In this document: piece by piece, positions 1 to 8,099 of the stretch | Layout of the letters: each line of letters starts with the position of its first letter | Numbering within the stretch: the stretch's first letter is position 1 | From: Neobacillus sp. DY30 | Lineage (GTDB): Bacteria; Bacillota; Bacilli; Bacillales; Cytobacillaceae | NCBI RefSeq assembly: GCF_030123065.1 | Contig: NZ_CP126093.1 | Coordinates: forward strand, 4,470,001-4,534,000 | Direction: 5' to 3' | Length of the DNA stretch: 64,000 bases | Program-made: the position numbers and the translations under genes | Notes under the pieces: model-generated | Seen by the model: the letters and a program-made list of their open reading frames with translations, nothing else | Told to the model about the DNA's origin: nothing | Database searches by the model: none

Positions 1-311
1 TCATGAAACAAAAATTTAATTATTCCGTGTGTCCATTCCTTGAAGGAGAATTGCTTGTCCCCTTTTACAAAATCGTACAGACTCCCCTTTTGGCTCTCAG
101 GGAGGAAGCCGCCATATTTAGTCTGTATATCCTCCCAGTATTGCTTAAGTTCTGTTAAATCCATGGTTTTAAGCTGTGTGTCTACTAATTCCTGCGGCGA
201 TAGAGGTGGACTGTCAACACTCACTTCTTCGTTAGCATGTACACTCGTTGAAGTAAAAAAGAGAAATAATAGAATCATAATGGGAATAATCTGCAGCCTT
301 TGCTTCATCAT
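1..311 (-). CDS. spoIIIAE: Stage III sporulation protein AE, N-terminal part
   Basis: This is the 5' part of a gene that continues beyond the left edge; about 103 codons are visible. The product starts MMKQRLQIIP and has a hydrophobic signal segment ending near VHA, followed by a soluble stretch rich in acidic residues. SpoIIIAE is a polytopic membrane component of the SpoIIIA-SpoIIQ channel that links mother cell and forespore. The start is the first of two adjacent ATGs, placed 5 nt after GAGGTG. It directly follows spoIIIAD in the operon. The identity rests largely on position and signal peptide, because the membrane domain is outside the window. Confidence 0.85.
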   Translation of the reverse strand, partial: MMKQRLQIIPIMILLFLFFTSTSVHANEEVSVDSPPLSPQELVDTQLKTMDLTELKQYWEDIQTKYGGFLPESQKGSLYDFVKGDKQFSFKEWTHGIIKFLFH

Positions 312-345
312 TTTTCACCTCATGTTATAAAAAGAAAATGCCTTT

Positions 346-735
346 CTAGCTTGGAATCAGCTTGATTATAGTCTCAATCATGACCGTTAATATTGGAATT
401 GCCATTGCGAGTATCAGCACCTTTCCAGCAAGTTCAATCTTCGAAGCCACTGCCCCTTGACCTGCGTCCTTGGTAATTTGTGAGGCAAACTCAGCAATAT
501 AGGCAATTCCAATGATTTTTAGGATAGTCTCTACGTAAATCAGATTTACATTTGCGTTCACAGCAAGCTTTTCAAGCATATGAATAATTTCATAGATTTT
601 ATCGACTAGAAACAGAAAAATGCTGCAGCCAACAAATACAATTAAAAGAAAGGCGAAATTAGGTTTTTGCTCTTTTATTATTAACGCCAGGAAGGTTGCA
701 ACAAGAGCCACGCCAACTATTTTAATAATTTCAAT
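346..735 (-). CDS. spoIIIAD: Stage III sporulation protein AD, probable ATT start
   Basis: The product is a small integral membrane protein of the SpoIIIA channel complex, made in the mother cell. The conserved core is visible (KEQKPNFAF, NANVNLIYVETILKI, ITKDAGQGAVASKIELAGK). The usual N-terminus of the family (M-E-I-x-x-I-V-G) is present here as I-E-I-I-K-I-V-G. Its first codon is ATT, 7 nt after a GGAGGG ribosome site. No ATG, GTG or TTG lies at that place. The first conventional in-frame start, GTG at 711, has no ribosome site and would delete eight conserved residues, so ATT initiation giving 129 residues is preferred. Confidence 0.85.
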   Translation of the reverse strand: MEIIKIVGVALVATFLALIIKEQKPNFAFLLIVFVGCSIFLFLVDKIYEIIHMLEKLAVNANVNLIYVETILKIIGIAYIAEFASQITKDAGQGAVASKIELAGKVLILAMAIPILTVMIETIIKLIPS

Positions 736-751
736 GGCAAAGCCCTCCTTT

Positions 752-955
752 CTATTGAAACAAAAAGACAGATTTTATTTTCTGGAAGAGATCATCCACA
801 ATTGACGCGACTTGAAACAAAATGTAAATAAAGCCAAAGAGTGTTACCCACTGTGCATATTCCTTTTTCCCAACCTGATCAAGAACAGTATGCAAAAACG
901 CAACTACTATGCCTACACCGGCTATTTTAAAAATAATGTCCACTTCTAAGCCCAT
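752..955 (-). CDS. spoIIIAC: Stage III sporulation protein AC
   Basis: A 67-residue protein with two predicted membrane helices (about residues 6-25 and 35-55) and the typical AHSA-free SpoIIIAC core VDIIFKIAGVGIVVAFLHTVL. It belongs to the SpoIIIA secretion-like complex at the mother-cell/forespore interface. Length equals that of the family. It lies 11 nt downstream of spoIIIAB and just upstream of spoIIIAD in one minus-strand operon, which in Bacillus is under sigma-E control. Confidence 0.93.
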   Translation of the reverse strand: MGLEVDIIFKIAGVGIVVAFLHTVLDQVGKKEYAQWVTLFGFIYILFQVASIVDDLFQKIKSVFLFQ

Positions 956-966
956 TGCTTTTCCCC

Positions 967-1482
967 CTAAATTAATAAGATGATCAGTAATAATCCTGAA
1001 AAGAATCCTAAACTCTTTACCATTTTTTCATATTTTGCTTGGCTTTGAATTGCGTCCGCTTCTTCTCTTTCGAGGTGGGAAAGAGTGAGCATAATATGTT
1101 TTTGCTGGGAAAAGCGATCATGCCGACCGAGGGTTTCCCCGAATTGTTTCATGATTTCAAATTCACCTTGTTTAAATGCCGTTTGCTTCCAAATCTCCTT
1201 TAAGCTGTCCTCCCAGGCGTCTTTAACAGTTGTTTCAGTATCAGTCAATCTTTTGGCAAAGCCTTCAAAAAAAGATGACAATGGCTTCGATAGTTGTGCT
1301 GCTAATCTTCGAGCTGCTTCATGCAAGGGTGTGTGCCCATACATTATTTCTGCTTCAAGTGATTGCAGAGCAGATCTTAACTGTCTCAGTTGTTTCGGCC
1401 GCTCACTTAAATGTTTGGCAGCTTCAAACCCTGTCCAAGTGGTAGCGAGAATAATAAAAATGGCTCCAATTAATTTAACCAT
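967..1482 (-). CDS. spoIIIAB: Stage III sporulation protein AB
   Basis: The 171-residue product has an N-terminal hydrophobic segment (about residues 2-17), a soluble helical middle with a conserved GEILG-like stretch (EFEIMKQFGETLGRHD) and a C-terminal membrane helix (LGFFSGLLLIILLI). This pattern is that of SpoIIIAB, a protein related to type II secretion GspF halves and thought to help assemble the SpoIIIA channel. Its ATG directly abuts the stop codon of spoIIIAA, which suggests translational coupling. Confidence 0.92.
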   Translation of the reverse strand: MVKLIGAIFIILATTWTGFEAAKHLSERPKQLRQLRSALQSLEAEIMYGHTPLHEAARRLAAQLSKPLSSFFEGFAKRLTDTETTVKDAWEDSLKEIWKQTAFKQGEFEIMKQFGETLGRHDRFSQQKHIMLTLSHLEREEADAIQSQAKYEKMVKSLGFFSGLLLIILLI

Positions 1483-2406
1483 TTACATCACACTCACTTT
1501 TTGACTCAATTCTTTACCGCTTCCATCCAATATATGTGTAATAGTTCCAGGACCTTGGGATCTGCTTAATACAATAAAACGTTGAAATATGTTTTGGTCA
1601 ATAATGGATCTTAATGAAGGTCTATTTTTTACCTCCTCTAAACTTGATCCATGTGTAGTCATAATTAGCTTTATTCCTGCGTGGACCGCTTCCTGAATAG
1701 CCTCTGCATCTTCTTTACGCCCAATTTCATCTACAACTAACACATCCGGACTCATGGAACGAATCATCATCATCATCCCCTCTGCTTTCGGACAGGCATC
1801 TAGCACATCTAGACGATGACCGAATGACATTTGTGGGATTCCATTTACACATCCAGCAATTTCAGACCGTTCATCCACAATACCAACCTTATTAGCCTGT
1901 ACCCCCTTTATATGGTCACCGGTTGAGATAATTCTGGCAATATCACGTAAAAGCGTCGTTTTTCCTGTTTGGGGAGGACCAACAATCATTGTATGCATCC
2001 AGGACCCTTTGAATATAAAGGGTGTAATCTTTTCTGCTATCCCTACTTTCTCCTTGGCAATCCGGATGTTAAATGAAGCAATATCCCTTATCGCCTTTAC
2101 CTTTCCTCCTTCAAGGATCACTTTTCCTGCGAGCCCAATTCGATGACCTCCTGAAACGGTTATATACCCTCGCTTCAACTCTTCCTCAAGTGTATAGATA
2201 GAGAATTGGCTGATTTTATTCATTAAATGAAAAGCATCTTCTTGCTGAATAATGTACGAAAGAAATCTTGGAGCTCCTTTTAAGGTAATTTCTATTGGCC
2301 GTCCGATGCGAATTCTGATTTCTTCCAATTCTGCTTTTTGATTAGGAGGGATTTTACTGATTAGATCGGCAATGTTTTTTGGTAAGAATTTTAGGATCGT
2401 TTCCAC
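1483..2406 (-). CDS. spoIIIAA: Stage III sporulation protein AA, ATPase
   Basis: SpoIIIAA is the cytoplasmic ATPase of the SpoIIIA complex, related to type II/IV secretion ATPases. The Walker A motif GPPQTGKT lies near residue 150 and the Walker B region VLVVDEIGRKED near residue 220. The start chosen is a GTG 6 nt after AAGGAGGA; an upstream ATG at 2436 would place the ribosome site inside the coding region. The resulting 307 residues fit the family length. It is the first gene of the spoIIIA operon here, and the next upstream gene reads the other way. Confidence 0.94.
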   Translation of the reverse strand: METILKFLPKNIADLISKIPPNQKAELEEIRIRIGRPIEITLKGAPRFLSYIIQQEDAFHLMNKISQFSIYTLEEELKRGYITVSGGHRIGLAGKVILEGGKVKAIRDIASFNIRIAKEKVGIAEKITPFIFKGSWMHTMIVGPPQTGKTTLLRDIARIISTGDHIKGVQANKVGIVDERSEIAGCVNGIPQMSFGHRLDVLDACPKAEGMMMMIRSMSPDVLVVDEIGRKEDAEAIQEAVHAGIKLIMTTHGSSLEEVKNRPSLRSIIDQNIFQRFIVLSRSQGPGTITHILDGSGKELSQKVSVM

Positions 2407-2601
2407 ATTTCTTCCTCCTTGTGTTGCTTGTCTCATTATTTAAAATGTATGCCCTTTGATAAGCAATATGACCTTGAAAATTGTAATTCTTTTAAAATAC
2501 TCTTATATTCTATTTTTTTGAGAGAGTTACTAGAACTAGGAATACTTGATTTATAAAAACGTATTTTATATATTAAGGAATATTATTAAGGGGGAAAGAC
2601 C

Positions 2602-3276
2602 ATGTATATTCAGAACCCTGGAAGCCTTACTGCCATGAGCCAACAGAACAATTTAATAAAAGTAAGAGGAGAAGGAGAGGTCACCGTTCAGCCTGATACA
2701 GCCTCTGTTAATCTCGGTGTAGTGACTGACAGTAAAGAATTAATTGAGGCACAGCAGCAAAATTCAATGAATGCAAACAAGGTTATTGATTCGCTTATTA
2801 GGTCAGGGGTTAATAGAAATCAGATTCAAACCTTTGATTATCGAATTGAACCGGTATATGACTATGATCAAGGATCGCAAATTTTTCGGGGATATAAAAT
2901 CACACATATTTTACAGGTGAAAATAGAAGATTTAACGATTATTGGAAAAGTCGTTGATACTGCAGTCCAAAACGGAGCCAACTATGCTGCTAACGTTCAA
3001 TTTACAACGAGATATAAAGAATCTTATTACCAACAAGCACTCTCCATCGCATTAAATAATGCCAGCAGCAAGGCAAAAACCATTTCCAATACCTTAAGAG
3101 TGTCCCTCAATCCCACGCCAATACGCGTGATAGAAGGCGTTGACATAGTTCAGCCCTATGAGATTCAGCAATTTGCACTTGCCAAAGGCATCAGCAATAC
3201 ACCCATTCAACCTGGGGAACTGATCATCAAAGCAAATGTATCAGCAGACTATAACTATCATCCAATGGGTGGATAA
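2602..3276 (+). CDS. SIMPL-domain (DUF541) protein
   Basis: The 224-residue product has the SIMPL/DUF541 pattern: KVRGEGEVTVQPDTASVNLGV near the start, a repeated alpha/beta arrangement, and a C-terminal IKANVSADYNY strand. Family members include the outer-membrane or periplasmic proteins BP26 and YggE, whose exact function is unsettled. No signal peptide is evident here, so the protein is probably cytoplasmic or spore-associated. The start ATG follows GGGGGAAAG by 4 nt. It is divergent from spoIIIAA and convergent with the ccm operon, separated from the latter by a two-way terminator. Confidence 0.85.
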   Translation: MYIQNPGSLTAMSQQNNLIKVRGEGEVTVQPDTASVNLGVVTDSKELIEAQQQNSMNANKVIDSLIRSGVNRNQIQTFDYRIEPVYDYDQGSQIFRGYKITHILQVKIEDLTIIGKVVDTAVQNGANYAANVQFTTRYKESYYQQALSIALNNASSKAKTISNTLRVSLNPTPIRVIEGVDIVQPYEIQQFALAKGISNTPIQPGELIIKANVSADYNYHPMGG

Positions 3277-3280
3277 AAAA

Positions 3281-3311
3281 AGGACTGATCACTCAAAAGT
3301 GATTCAGTCCT
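3281..3311. terminator. Two-way terminator between SIMPL gene and ccm operon
   Basis: A stem of AGGACTGA-TCACT with AGTGA-TTCAGTCCT around a CAAA loop is preceded by A-rich and followed by T-rich DNA, so it can stop transcripts from both strands. Confidence 0.88.
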
Positions 3312-3320
3312 CTTTTATTA

Positions 3321-3830
3321 TTATTGATCATACTTCTTTACCATTGTATATAATTGAGCTGCTGTAACTGGACCATTGTAATGCTCCCTTATAACACCTT
3401 TTCTATCAATGACAAAGGTTTCCGGCTGTCCTGTAACATTATATTTTTTAGCAATTTTAGAATTGTAGTCAAAGACATAAACAGCAGGTGTATTGTATTT
3501 TTCTAGGAATTTTTTAACTCGGTCCTTTGTTTCACCCTTGTTAATCATGATTAATCGGTATTGATCACCGTAATCTTTTGCAAATGCCTCAAGCTCTGGA
3601 GCCTCATCCACACAAGGTTTACACCATGAAGCAAAATAATTCAGGATGATGATTTCACCTTTGTAATCGGAAAGCTTCGTATTTGTTCCATCTAAGTTTG
3701 GCAGTTCAAAATTATAGGCTTGGTCCCCGACATCAGTGTTATCACCTTTGCTCGCCAAACTATATCCAAAAAAGCCAAACATTCCAATTAAAAGAAACAA
3801 CACGAGTAGGTTAATGACTCGTCTGCTCAT
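3321..3830 (-). CDS. CcmG/ResA-like membrane-anchored thioredoxin
   Basis: A signal anchor (about residues 6-24) precedes a TlpA-type thioredoxin domain with the redox motif WCKPC (NYFASWCKPCVDE) and the cis-Pro region GQPETFVID. Such proteins reduce the CxxCH cysteines of apocytochrome c outside the membrane before heme attachment. As the last gene of the ccm operon it is probably the CcmG/DsbE equivalent, though by sequence ResA is equally close. The start is the ATG 6 nt after AGGAGG; a GTG 18 nt upstream would put that site inside the gene. Confidence 0.88.
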   Translation of the reverse strand: MSRRVINLLVLFLLIGMFGFFGYSLASKGDNTDVGDQAYNFELPNLDGTNTKLSDYKGEIIILNYFASWCKPCVDEAPELEAFAKDYGDQYRLIMINKGETKDRVKKFLEKYNTPAVYVFDYNSKIAKKYNVTGQPETFVIDRKGVIREHYNGPVTAAQLYTMVKKYDQ

Positions 3831-3906
3831 TCTGGTTCCTCCTGACACCGATAAGTAGTTTTGTAGAAATGGCCTGTTCTGTATAAACAGGCCCTTTTTA
3901 CTTTTT

Positions 3907-4032
3907 CTACCTATCTAATTGTTTTAAAAACTCGATGTCTTTTTTAAGGCTATTATGACGTTTTCCAATCAAAAGCATATAACCAAAAATAATTACCCAA
4001 ACAACTGAATAAGCTGCATACATAAATCCCAT
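3907..4032 (-). CDS. ccmD: Small heme-export subunit CcmD
   Basis: A 41-codon gene, MGFMYAAYSVVWVIIFGYML followed by a basic tail (KRHNSLKKDIEFLKQLDR). One membrane helix near the N-terminus with a charged cytoplasmic tail, and the position directly after ccmC, are diagnostic of CcmD. This subunit helps release holo-CcmE from the CcmABC transporter. Its ribosome site GGAGG overlaps the region just after the ccmC stop codon, so translation is probably coupled. Confidence 0.88.
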   Translation of the reverse strand: MGFMYAAYSVVWVIIFGYMLLIGKRHNSLKKDIEFLKQLDR

Positions 4033-4044
4033 GATTAATTCCTC

Positions 4045-4806
4045 CTAGTTTTCCATTCTTTCACGTAATTTCTCTTTGTAGTGACCAACTTTTATTTTCA
4101 TATTTTCTAGTGATACTCCCTTATGCAGGAGATACGCATATAGGAAGGTAAATGCGGCAATCGCAACTAATAACGCAACAAGCATACTAGGTGCAATTCC
4201 CCCTCCTTGTTGAGAAGGACCTTCTCCAAAAACGATTGGATGGAATTTTGATTGCCACCAGCGAATCGCAAAAAATACAATTGGAACATCTGCAAACCCG
4301 ATAATCCCGAAAACTGCAGCAAGTCTTGCTTTTTTATCCCAAACCCCATCCATTTGGCGGACCATAAGATAAGCCATATAAAGGAAGAAAAGAATCAAAG
4401 TTGTAGTCAATCGTGGTTCCCATGCCCACCATGTATTCCAAGAAGATTTCGCCCAAATTGGACCAGTTGTTAGTACGATAGCTGTAAAAACTACCCCTAT
4501 TTCGGCAGATACATATGCATAGGTGTCGTATATTCTTTTACGTTTTATTAAAAATAAAATACTAAAAACAAATGTCACGAAGAAGGCTAAGAATGCTACC
4601 CATGCTGATGGAACATGCATATAAAATATCTTTTGTACGGCACCCATTGTTTTTTCAATCTCGGCATACATGAAAATAAAGTAGAATGCTGCTAACATTG
4701 AAACTACCATACTGCCATATAATAATTTGGTAAGCAAAGGGCTTTTTACCGGGGCCAGTTCTGCCATTGGAAGAGGCGCCTTTTCTCTTTCAAGATTCAT
4801 ACTCAT
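4045..4806 (-). CDS. ccmC: Heme exporter protein CcmC
   Basis: CcmC is a six-helix membrane protein that loads heme onto CcmE on the outer face of the membrane. The tryptophan-rich WWD signature is present as SSWNTWWAWEPRLT, flanked by the conserved external histidines (FYMHVPSAW and a later RWWQSKFHPIVF). The product has 253 residues, normal for the family. The start ATG is 8 nt after GGAGG. It lies 3 nt downstream of ccmB. Confidence 0.95.
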   Translation of the reverse strand: MSMNLEREKAPLPMAELAPVKSPLLTKLLYGSMVVSMLAAFYFIFMYAEIEKTMGAVQKIFYMHVPSAWVAFLAFFVTFVFSILFLIKRKRIYDTYAYVSAEIGVVFTAIVLTTGPIWAKSSWNTWWAWEPRLTTTLILFFLYMAYLMVRQMDGVWDKKARLAAVFGIIGFADVPIVFFAIRWWQSKFHPIVFGEGPSQQGGGIAPSMLVALLVAIAAFTFLYAYLLHKGVSLENMKIKVGHYKEKLRERMEN

Positions 4807-4809
4807 ATC

Positions 4810-5484
4810 TTAAACCTCCAGAACATACTCAATTAGTAAAAAACAAAGAACAAAGAAAATTACATCATAGGCTGCGACCAATTGCATCCAAGAGATAGCA
4901 GTCGGTAATTTTTCCATATTGGTTAGAATAATTTTTGTTGCTTGTGTAACACCAATCAACACAGGACTTGTCATAGGGAAAAGCAAAAGCGGTAATAACA
5001 TTTCACTGCTCTTTGAATTGGATGCAAGTGCTGCTAGGAAAGTTCCAATTGCAATAAATCCAAAACTACCGACGAATAAAACAAATATAAAATAGAGAAT
5101 GCTGCCAGTGATTTTAAAATCAAATAATAGAAAGAGAAAGGGTATGGATACAATTTCTACTATTAATATCATTGAGAAATTTGCCAAGAATTTACCTAAA
5201 TAAATGCTAGAAGCATCCATTGGCGCCACGAGTAAGCCATGCATCGTATCATTCCGCTGCTCTGATACTAACGAGCGATTTAGCCCCAATATCCCTGAAA
5301 AGACTATGATAATCCAGACAGCACCGGGAATAACTGCTTTTGTTGTATTGTTTGCTGGGTCAAAAGCAAAGCTTAATACTAAGATTACTAAACCAGCAAA
5401 AATAATCATTGTCCCCAAAACTTGTTTTGTTCTTAATTCTGAATAAATATCTTTTTTTGCTATCGTGAAGGCTGTTCTTAACAT
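4810..5484 (-). CDS. ccmB: Heme exporter membrane subunit CcmB
   Basis: The 224-residue product has six predicted membrane helices and the CcmB feature KKDIYSELRTKQ at the start, then SEQRNDTMHGLL before the third helix. CcmB is the permease of the CcmA2BCD complex, whose ATP hydrolysis frees heme-loaded CcmE. Its ATG shares a base with the ccmA stop codon and lies 7 nt after GAGGGGG; a TTG one codon upstream is less likely. Confidence 0.93.
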   Translation of the reverse strand: MLRTAFTIAKKDIYSELRTKQVLGTMIIFAGLVILVLSFAFDPANNTTKAVIPGAVWIIIVFSGILGLNRSLVSEQRNDTMHGLLVAPMDASSIYLGKFLANFSMILIVEIVSIPFLFLLFDFKITGSILYFIFVLFVGSFGFIAIGTFLAALASNSKSSEMLLPLLLFPMTSPVLIGVTQATKIILTNMEKLPTAISWMQLVAAYDVIFFVLCFLLIEYVLEV

Positions 5485-6188
5485 CAAGAAACCCCCTCTA
5501 CCAAAATCTGATATTTTTCAGAAACTAAACTTAGTGATTTATTATTTATTCTAAAGTCATCAGCAATCTTGCCATTTTTTACTATGATAATACGATCACA
5601 TATTGCCGCGGCCTGTTTGAAGTCATGAGTTACCATTAAGGTGGTGCACCCTTTCTCTTTCATAGAAAGGACTACATTATTTAAAATAGTAATGGCACCT
5701 TGATCCAAACCAGTATGTGGTTCATCTAGCAGCATAATTTTCGGTTCATGAATGATGGCTCGAGCAATCGCAATTCTTTGGATCATCCCGCGTGAAAAAT
5801 TCTTTACAGGCTCATGGATAAAGAATGACAAGCCTACCTCATTTACAAGTTTTCTGGCTCTGCTTTCAACATCCTTTACACCATATAAGCTGCCAAAAAA
5901 AACCAAGTTTTCTAACGGCGTGTAATGATCATATAACAAGCTGGAATGCGGCAAGTAACCAAACATTTTTTTTACTTCAATATGATCCTTTTTTAAATCC
6001 AAACCGTTAATCTTTACAAGGCCGGATGTAGGCTTAATTAATGTTGCCAGCACTTTTAGAAGTGTGCTTTTTCCAGCACCATTTGGGCCAAGTATAGCCA
6101 CAGTTTCGCCTTGAGTAATTGATAGGTCAATACCTCTTAGTATTAACTTATTGTCGGCTTGCTTTGTAAGCTTTTTAATTTCAATCAT
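5484..6188 (-). CDS. ccmA: Heme exporter ATP-binding subunit CcmA
   Basis: An ABC ATPase of 234 residues. Walker A is GPNGAGKS, the signature is the degenerate FSRGMIQR in place of LSGGQ, Walker B is IMLLDEP and the switch histidine is VTHD. CcmA powers release of holo-CcmE from CcmC. The assignment as CcmA rests on the adjoining ccmB, ccmC and ccmD, since the domain alone is generic. Confidence 0.92.
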   Translation of the reverse strand: MIEIKKLTKQADNKLILRGIDLSITQGETVAILGPNGAGKSTLLKVLATLIKPTSGLVKINGLDLKKDHIEVKKMFGYLPHSSLLYDHYTPLENLVFFGSLYGVKDVESRARKLVNEVGLSFFIHEPVKNFSRGMIQRIAIARAIIHEPKIMLLDEPHTGLDQGAITILNNVVLSMKEKGCTTLMVTHDFKQAAAICDRIIIVKNGKIADDFRINNKSLSLVSEKYQILVEGVS

Positions 6189-6212
6189 TAGGTATCCCTC
6201 ACATTCCGACCG

Positions 6213-7208
6213 CTACTCTACAAATTGGCGTAAATTCATTTTTACTTGTACTAAATGCTGTTTATACGCAGCCAATTTTGCTTGATAATCCTCTTCTGTC
6301 ATATTTCCCTCACCGTAGATTTCTTCTAATTCGAGGATTTTATCCAAAATAGCTTTTTGCTTTGCCATAAGGTTTTTAAATGCTGATTCTTCCTTATCCG
6401 CTCCAAGCCTCTTTTCTTCTGCCATTGCCTTCATTCTAAAATAGGCAAAATAGGACAATGCTGCGATAATAATTGCACTCATTACAATCAAGAAAACATG
6501 CGGATCCCAGCTGCGCAATGGTGATTGTGACCACATTCGCAGGTGACCGGGATTATGGAAAGCTGGTGCTGTTTTGGTTACATTCCCGTCTGTTGCACTT
6601 ACTCCTTGCATGTTAGAAGTTTGTGTTTCACTTGGAGACGGTTGTTTCCCTTTATCGTAGACCATCGTAAAAGATTGTTGTGCTTGAATCCCTTCAACAC
6701 TGTAACCTTGATAATTTTGATCATCCATTTTGAACAAACCTTGATTCGTTGCTGTAACATTCTTAAATTCAATGCTTCCCATTCCCTCAGGAACAAGAAT
6801 TTGTATCATTTGAACAGGGTAGTCAAAGGTTAAACTAATTTCTTTGTCTTTGGCCACTCTATAGCTATATGGTAAAACGACAGTCTGATTGGCCGGAATA
6901 GGATCTGTAGTAATAAACCCGCTATCAACTTGTTTTTGAGCAATTTTGTTATCTAAGAAGGTAAATCCTATTGCTCCTTTCGGGATAGTGACATTCAAAA
7001 TTGCTTCACCCGTGCCGTCACCTTTAAATTCTTCAGCGGTTGTATTGGTATAGTTCACCATGTTCATCAGATTGGTGGAACCATCTTCTGCAGGGCTGAC
7101 GACGAGATAATGCATATCAACTGATATCGCTGAATCTGCGGCTGCCAATCCATGGATAGGGATGAGCAGCAGCAGCCCGAGAAGGAAAACGGTGATTCTC
7201 TTAATCAC
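6213..7208 (-). CDS. Unfamiliar membrane protein of the ccm operon
   Basis: I do not recognise this family. The 331-residue product has a signal peptide (cleavage near AAAD), an exported region of about 190 residues predicted to be beta-rich (VNYTNTTAEEF, DNKIAQKQVDSG), a low-complexity linker, one membrane helix near residues 240-260 and a cytoplasmic coiled coil ending ILELEEIYGEGNMTEEDYQAKL. That tail resembles the short helical hairpin of CcmI-type proteins. It starts with GTG inside the overlap GTGA with the previous gene, so it is translated as part of the operon. A role in holding apocytochrome or heme at the membrane is only inferred from position. Confidence 0.75.
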   Translation of the reverse strand: MIKRITVFLLGLLLLIPIHGLAAADSAISVDMHYLVVSPAEDGSTNLMNMVNYTNTTAEEFKGDGTGEAILNVTIPKGAIGFTFLDNKIAQKQVDSGFITTDPIPANQTVVLPYSYRVAKDKEISLTFDYPVQMIQILVPEGMGSIEFKNVTATNQGLFKMDDQNYQGYSVEGIQAQQSFTMVYDKGKQPSPSETQTSNMQGVSATDGNVTKTAPAFHNPGHLRMWSQSPLRSWDPHVFLIVMSAIIIAALSYFAYFRMKAMAEEKRLGADKEESAFKNLMAKQKAILDKILELEEIYGEGNMTEEDYQAKLAAYKQHLVQVKMNLRQFVE

Positions 7209-7582
7209 TTTCCTTCCCCCTTTTTATTCTGATAATTCTTCATTGAAGCTTCAATTTCACTTTCTATTTCAGCCATTAAATCTTTGTCGACTGTCTGAGA
7301 TAGCATTTGTTCTTCTTCATCCTTCATAATGCTGACAACTTGTGCTTCATATTGTTTCTTGAGATTTTTATAATCTGCGTGGGAGATTTTATCCATTTTG
7401 TATTCAAACTCTAACTCATTGAGAGTGGATAAAAGCATTTCTTTGTTTGATGCAGAATCTTGCCCCTTGTTCGCGAAACTTAAATATGAATCCCAAGAAA
7501 AGAAAGGAGCTAGAACGAGAAATAAACAAATGAGCACTAGAGCAGCGGTGAATATCATTGAAATGATCGAAATTTCTTGCAT
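7205..7582 (-). CDS. CcmI-like membrane protein
   Basis: A 125-residue protein with one N-terminal membrane helix (about residues 5-26) and a cytoplasmic helical region containing LNELEFEYKMDKISHADYKN. This matches the N-terminal pattern of CcmI/CycH, where a helical hairpin follows the first membrane segment; the tetratricopeptide half of proteobacterial CcmI is absent. CcmI presents apocytochrome c to the CcmF-CcmH ligase. The ATG at 7582 follows AGGAT at proper distance; a GTG at 7591 would overlap that site. Confidence 0.7.
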   Translation of the reverse strand: MQEISIISMIFTAALVLICLFLVLAPFFSWDSYLSFANKGQDSASNKEMLLSTLNELEFEYKMDKISHADYKNLKKQYEAQVVSIMKDEEEQMLSQTVDKDLMAEIESEIEASMKNYQNKKGEGK

Positions 7583-7594
7583 TATGTTCACATC

Positions 7595-8098
7595 CTAAAG
7601 ATACTTTTTGCGTTCTTCTTCAATCATAGATGAGAGGATTTCCTCTTCCACTTCATCCTTATCGCTTTCGTTGTCTGGGGTTTGTTCTCCTGTTCCCTTT
7701 TTCTTCACCCATTTACGAATGATGAAGAATATCGCTATCCCTGCAAGTGCTAATACTACAAATGGAAGTACCCAGGCTACTAAACTGAATCCACTTTTTT
7801 CTGGGGCGGTCAAAATTTCTTCTCCGTAAATATTAACGTAGTATTCACGAATTTTGTCCTTATCCCAGCCCTTGTTCATCATTTCAACAATGTCTTCCTT
7901 AAAGCCAACTGTTAGATTACAAGTTTTAGGGTCACATTCAAAATGATCCTGTCCACAGCCGCATGTACACATAAATTGAGATGCGGCTGCTTCAAATTCC
8001 TTAGATTTATAGTCAAACTCTTTCGCTTGTACTTGGAAGATAGAAGCATGGAAAATAAATGCAATCAAAAGGAGTCCTATATAAATTTTACTTTTCAT
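7595..8098 (-). CDS. ccmH: CcmH-like thiol protein with CxCGC motif
   Basis: A signal peptide (about residues 1-25), a short exported helical domain and a C-terminal membrane helix (VAWVLPFVVLALAGIAIFFII) with an acidic tail give the layout of CcmH. CcmH keeps the apocytochrome thiols reduced and hands them to the CcmF ligase. The usual LRCxxC motif is replaced by FMCTCGCGQDHFECDPKTC, with five cysteines. The start is the ATG 7 nt after GAGGTG, which overlaps the end of ccmF by almost nothing. Whether the extra cysteines change the chemistry is unknown. Confidence 0.85.
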   Translation of the reverse strand: MKSKIYIGLLLIAFIFHASIFQVQAKEFDYKSKEFEAAASQFMCTCGCGQDHFECDPKTCNLTVGFKEDIVEMMNKGWDKDKIREYYVNIYGEEILTAPEKSGFSLVAWVLPFVVLALAGIAIFFIIRKWVKKKGTGEQTPDNESDKDEVEEEILSSMIEEERKKYL

Positions 8099-8099
8099 A

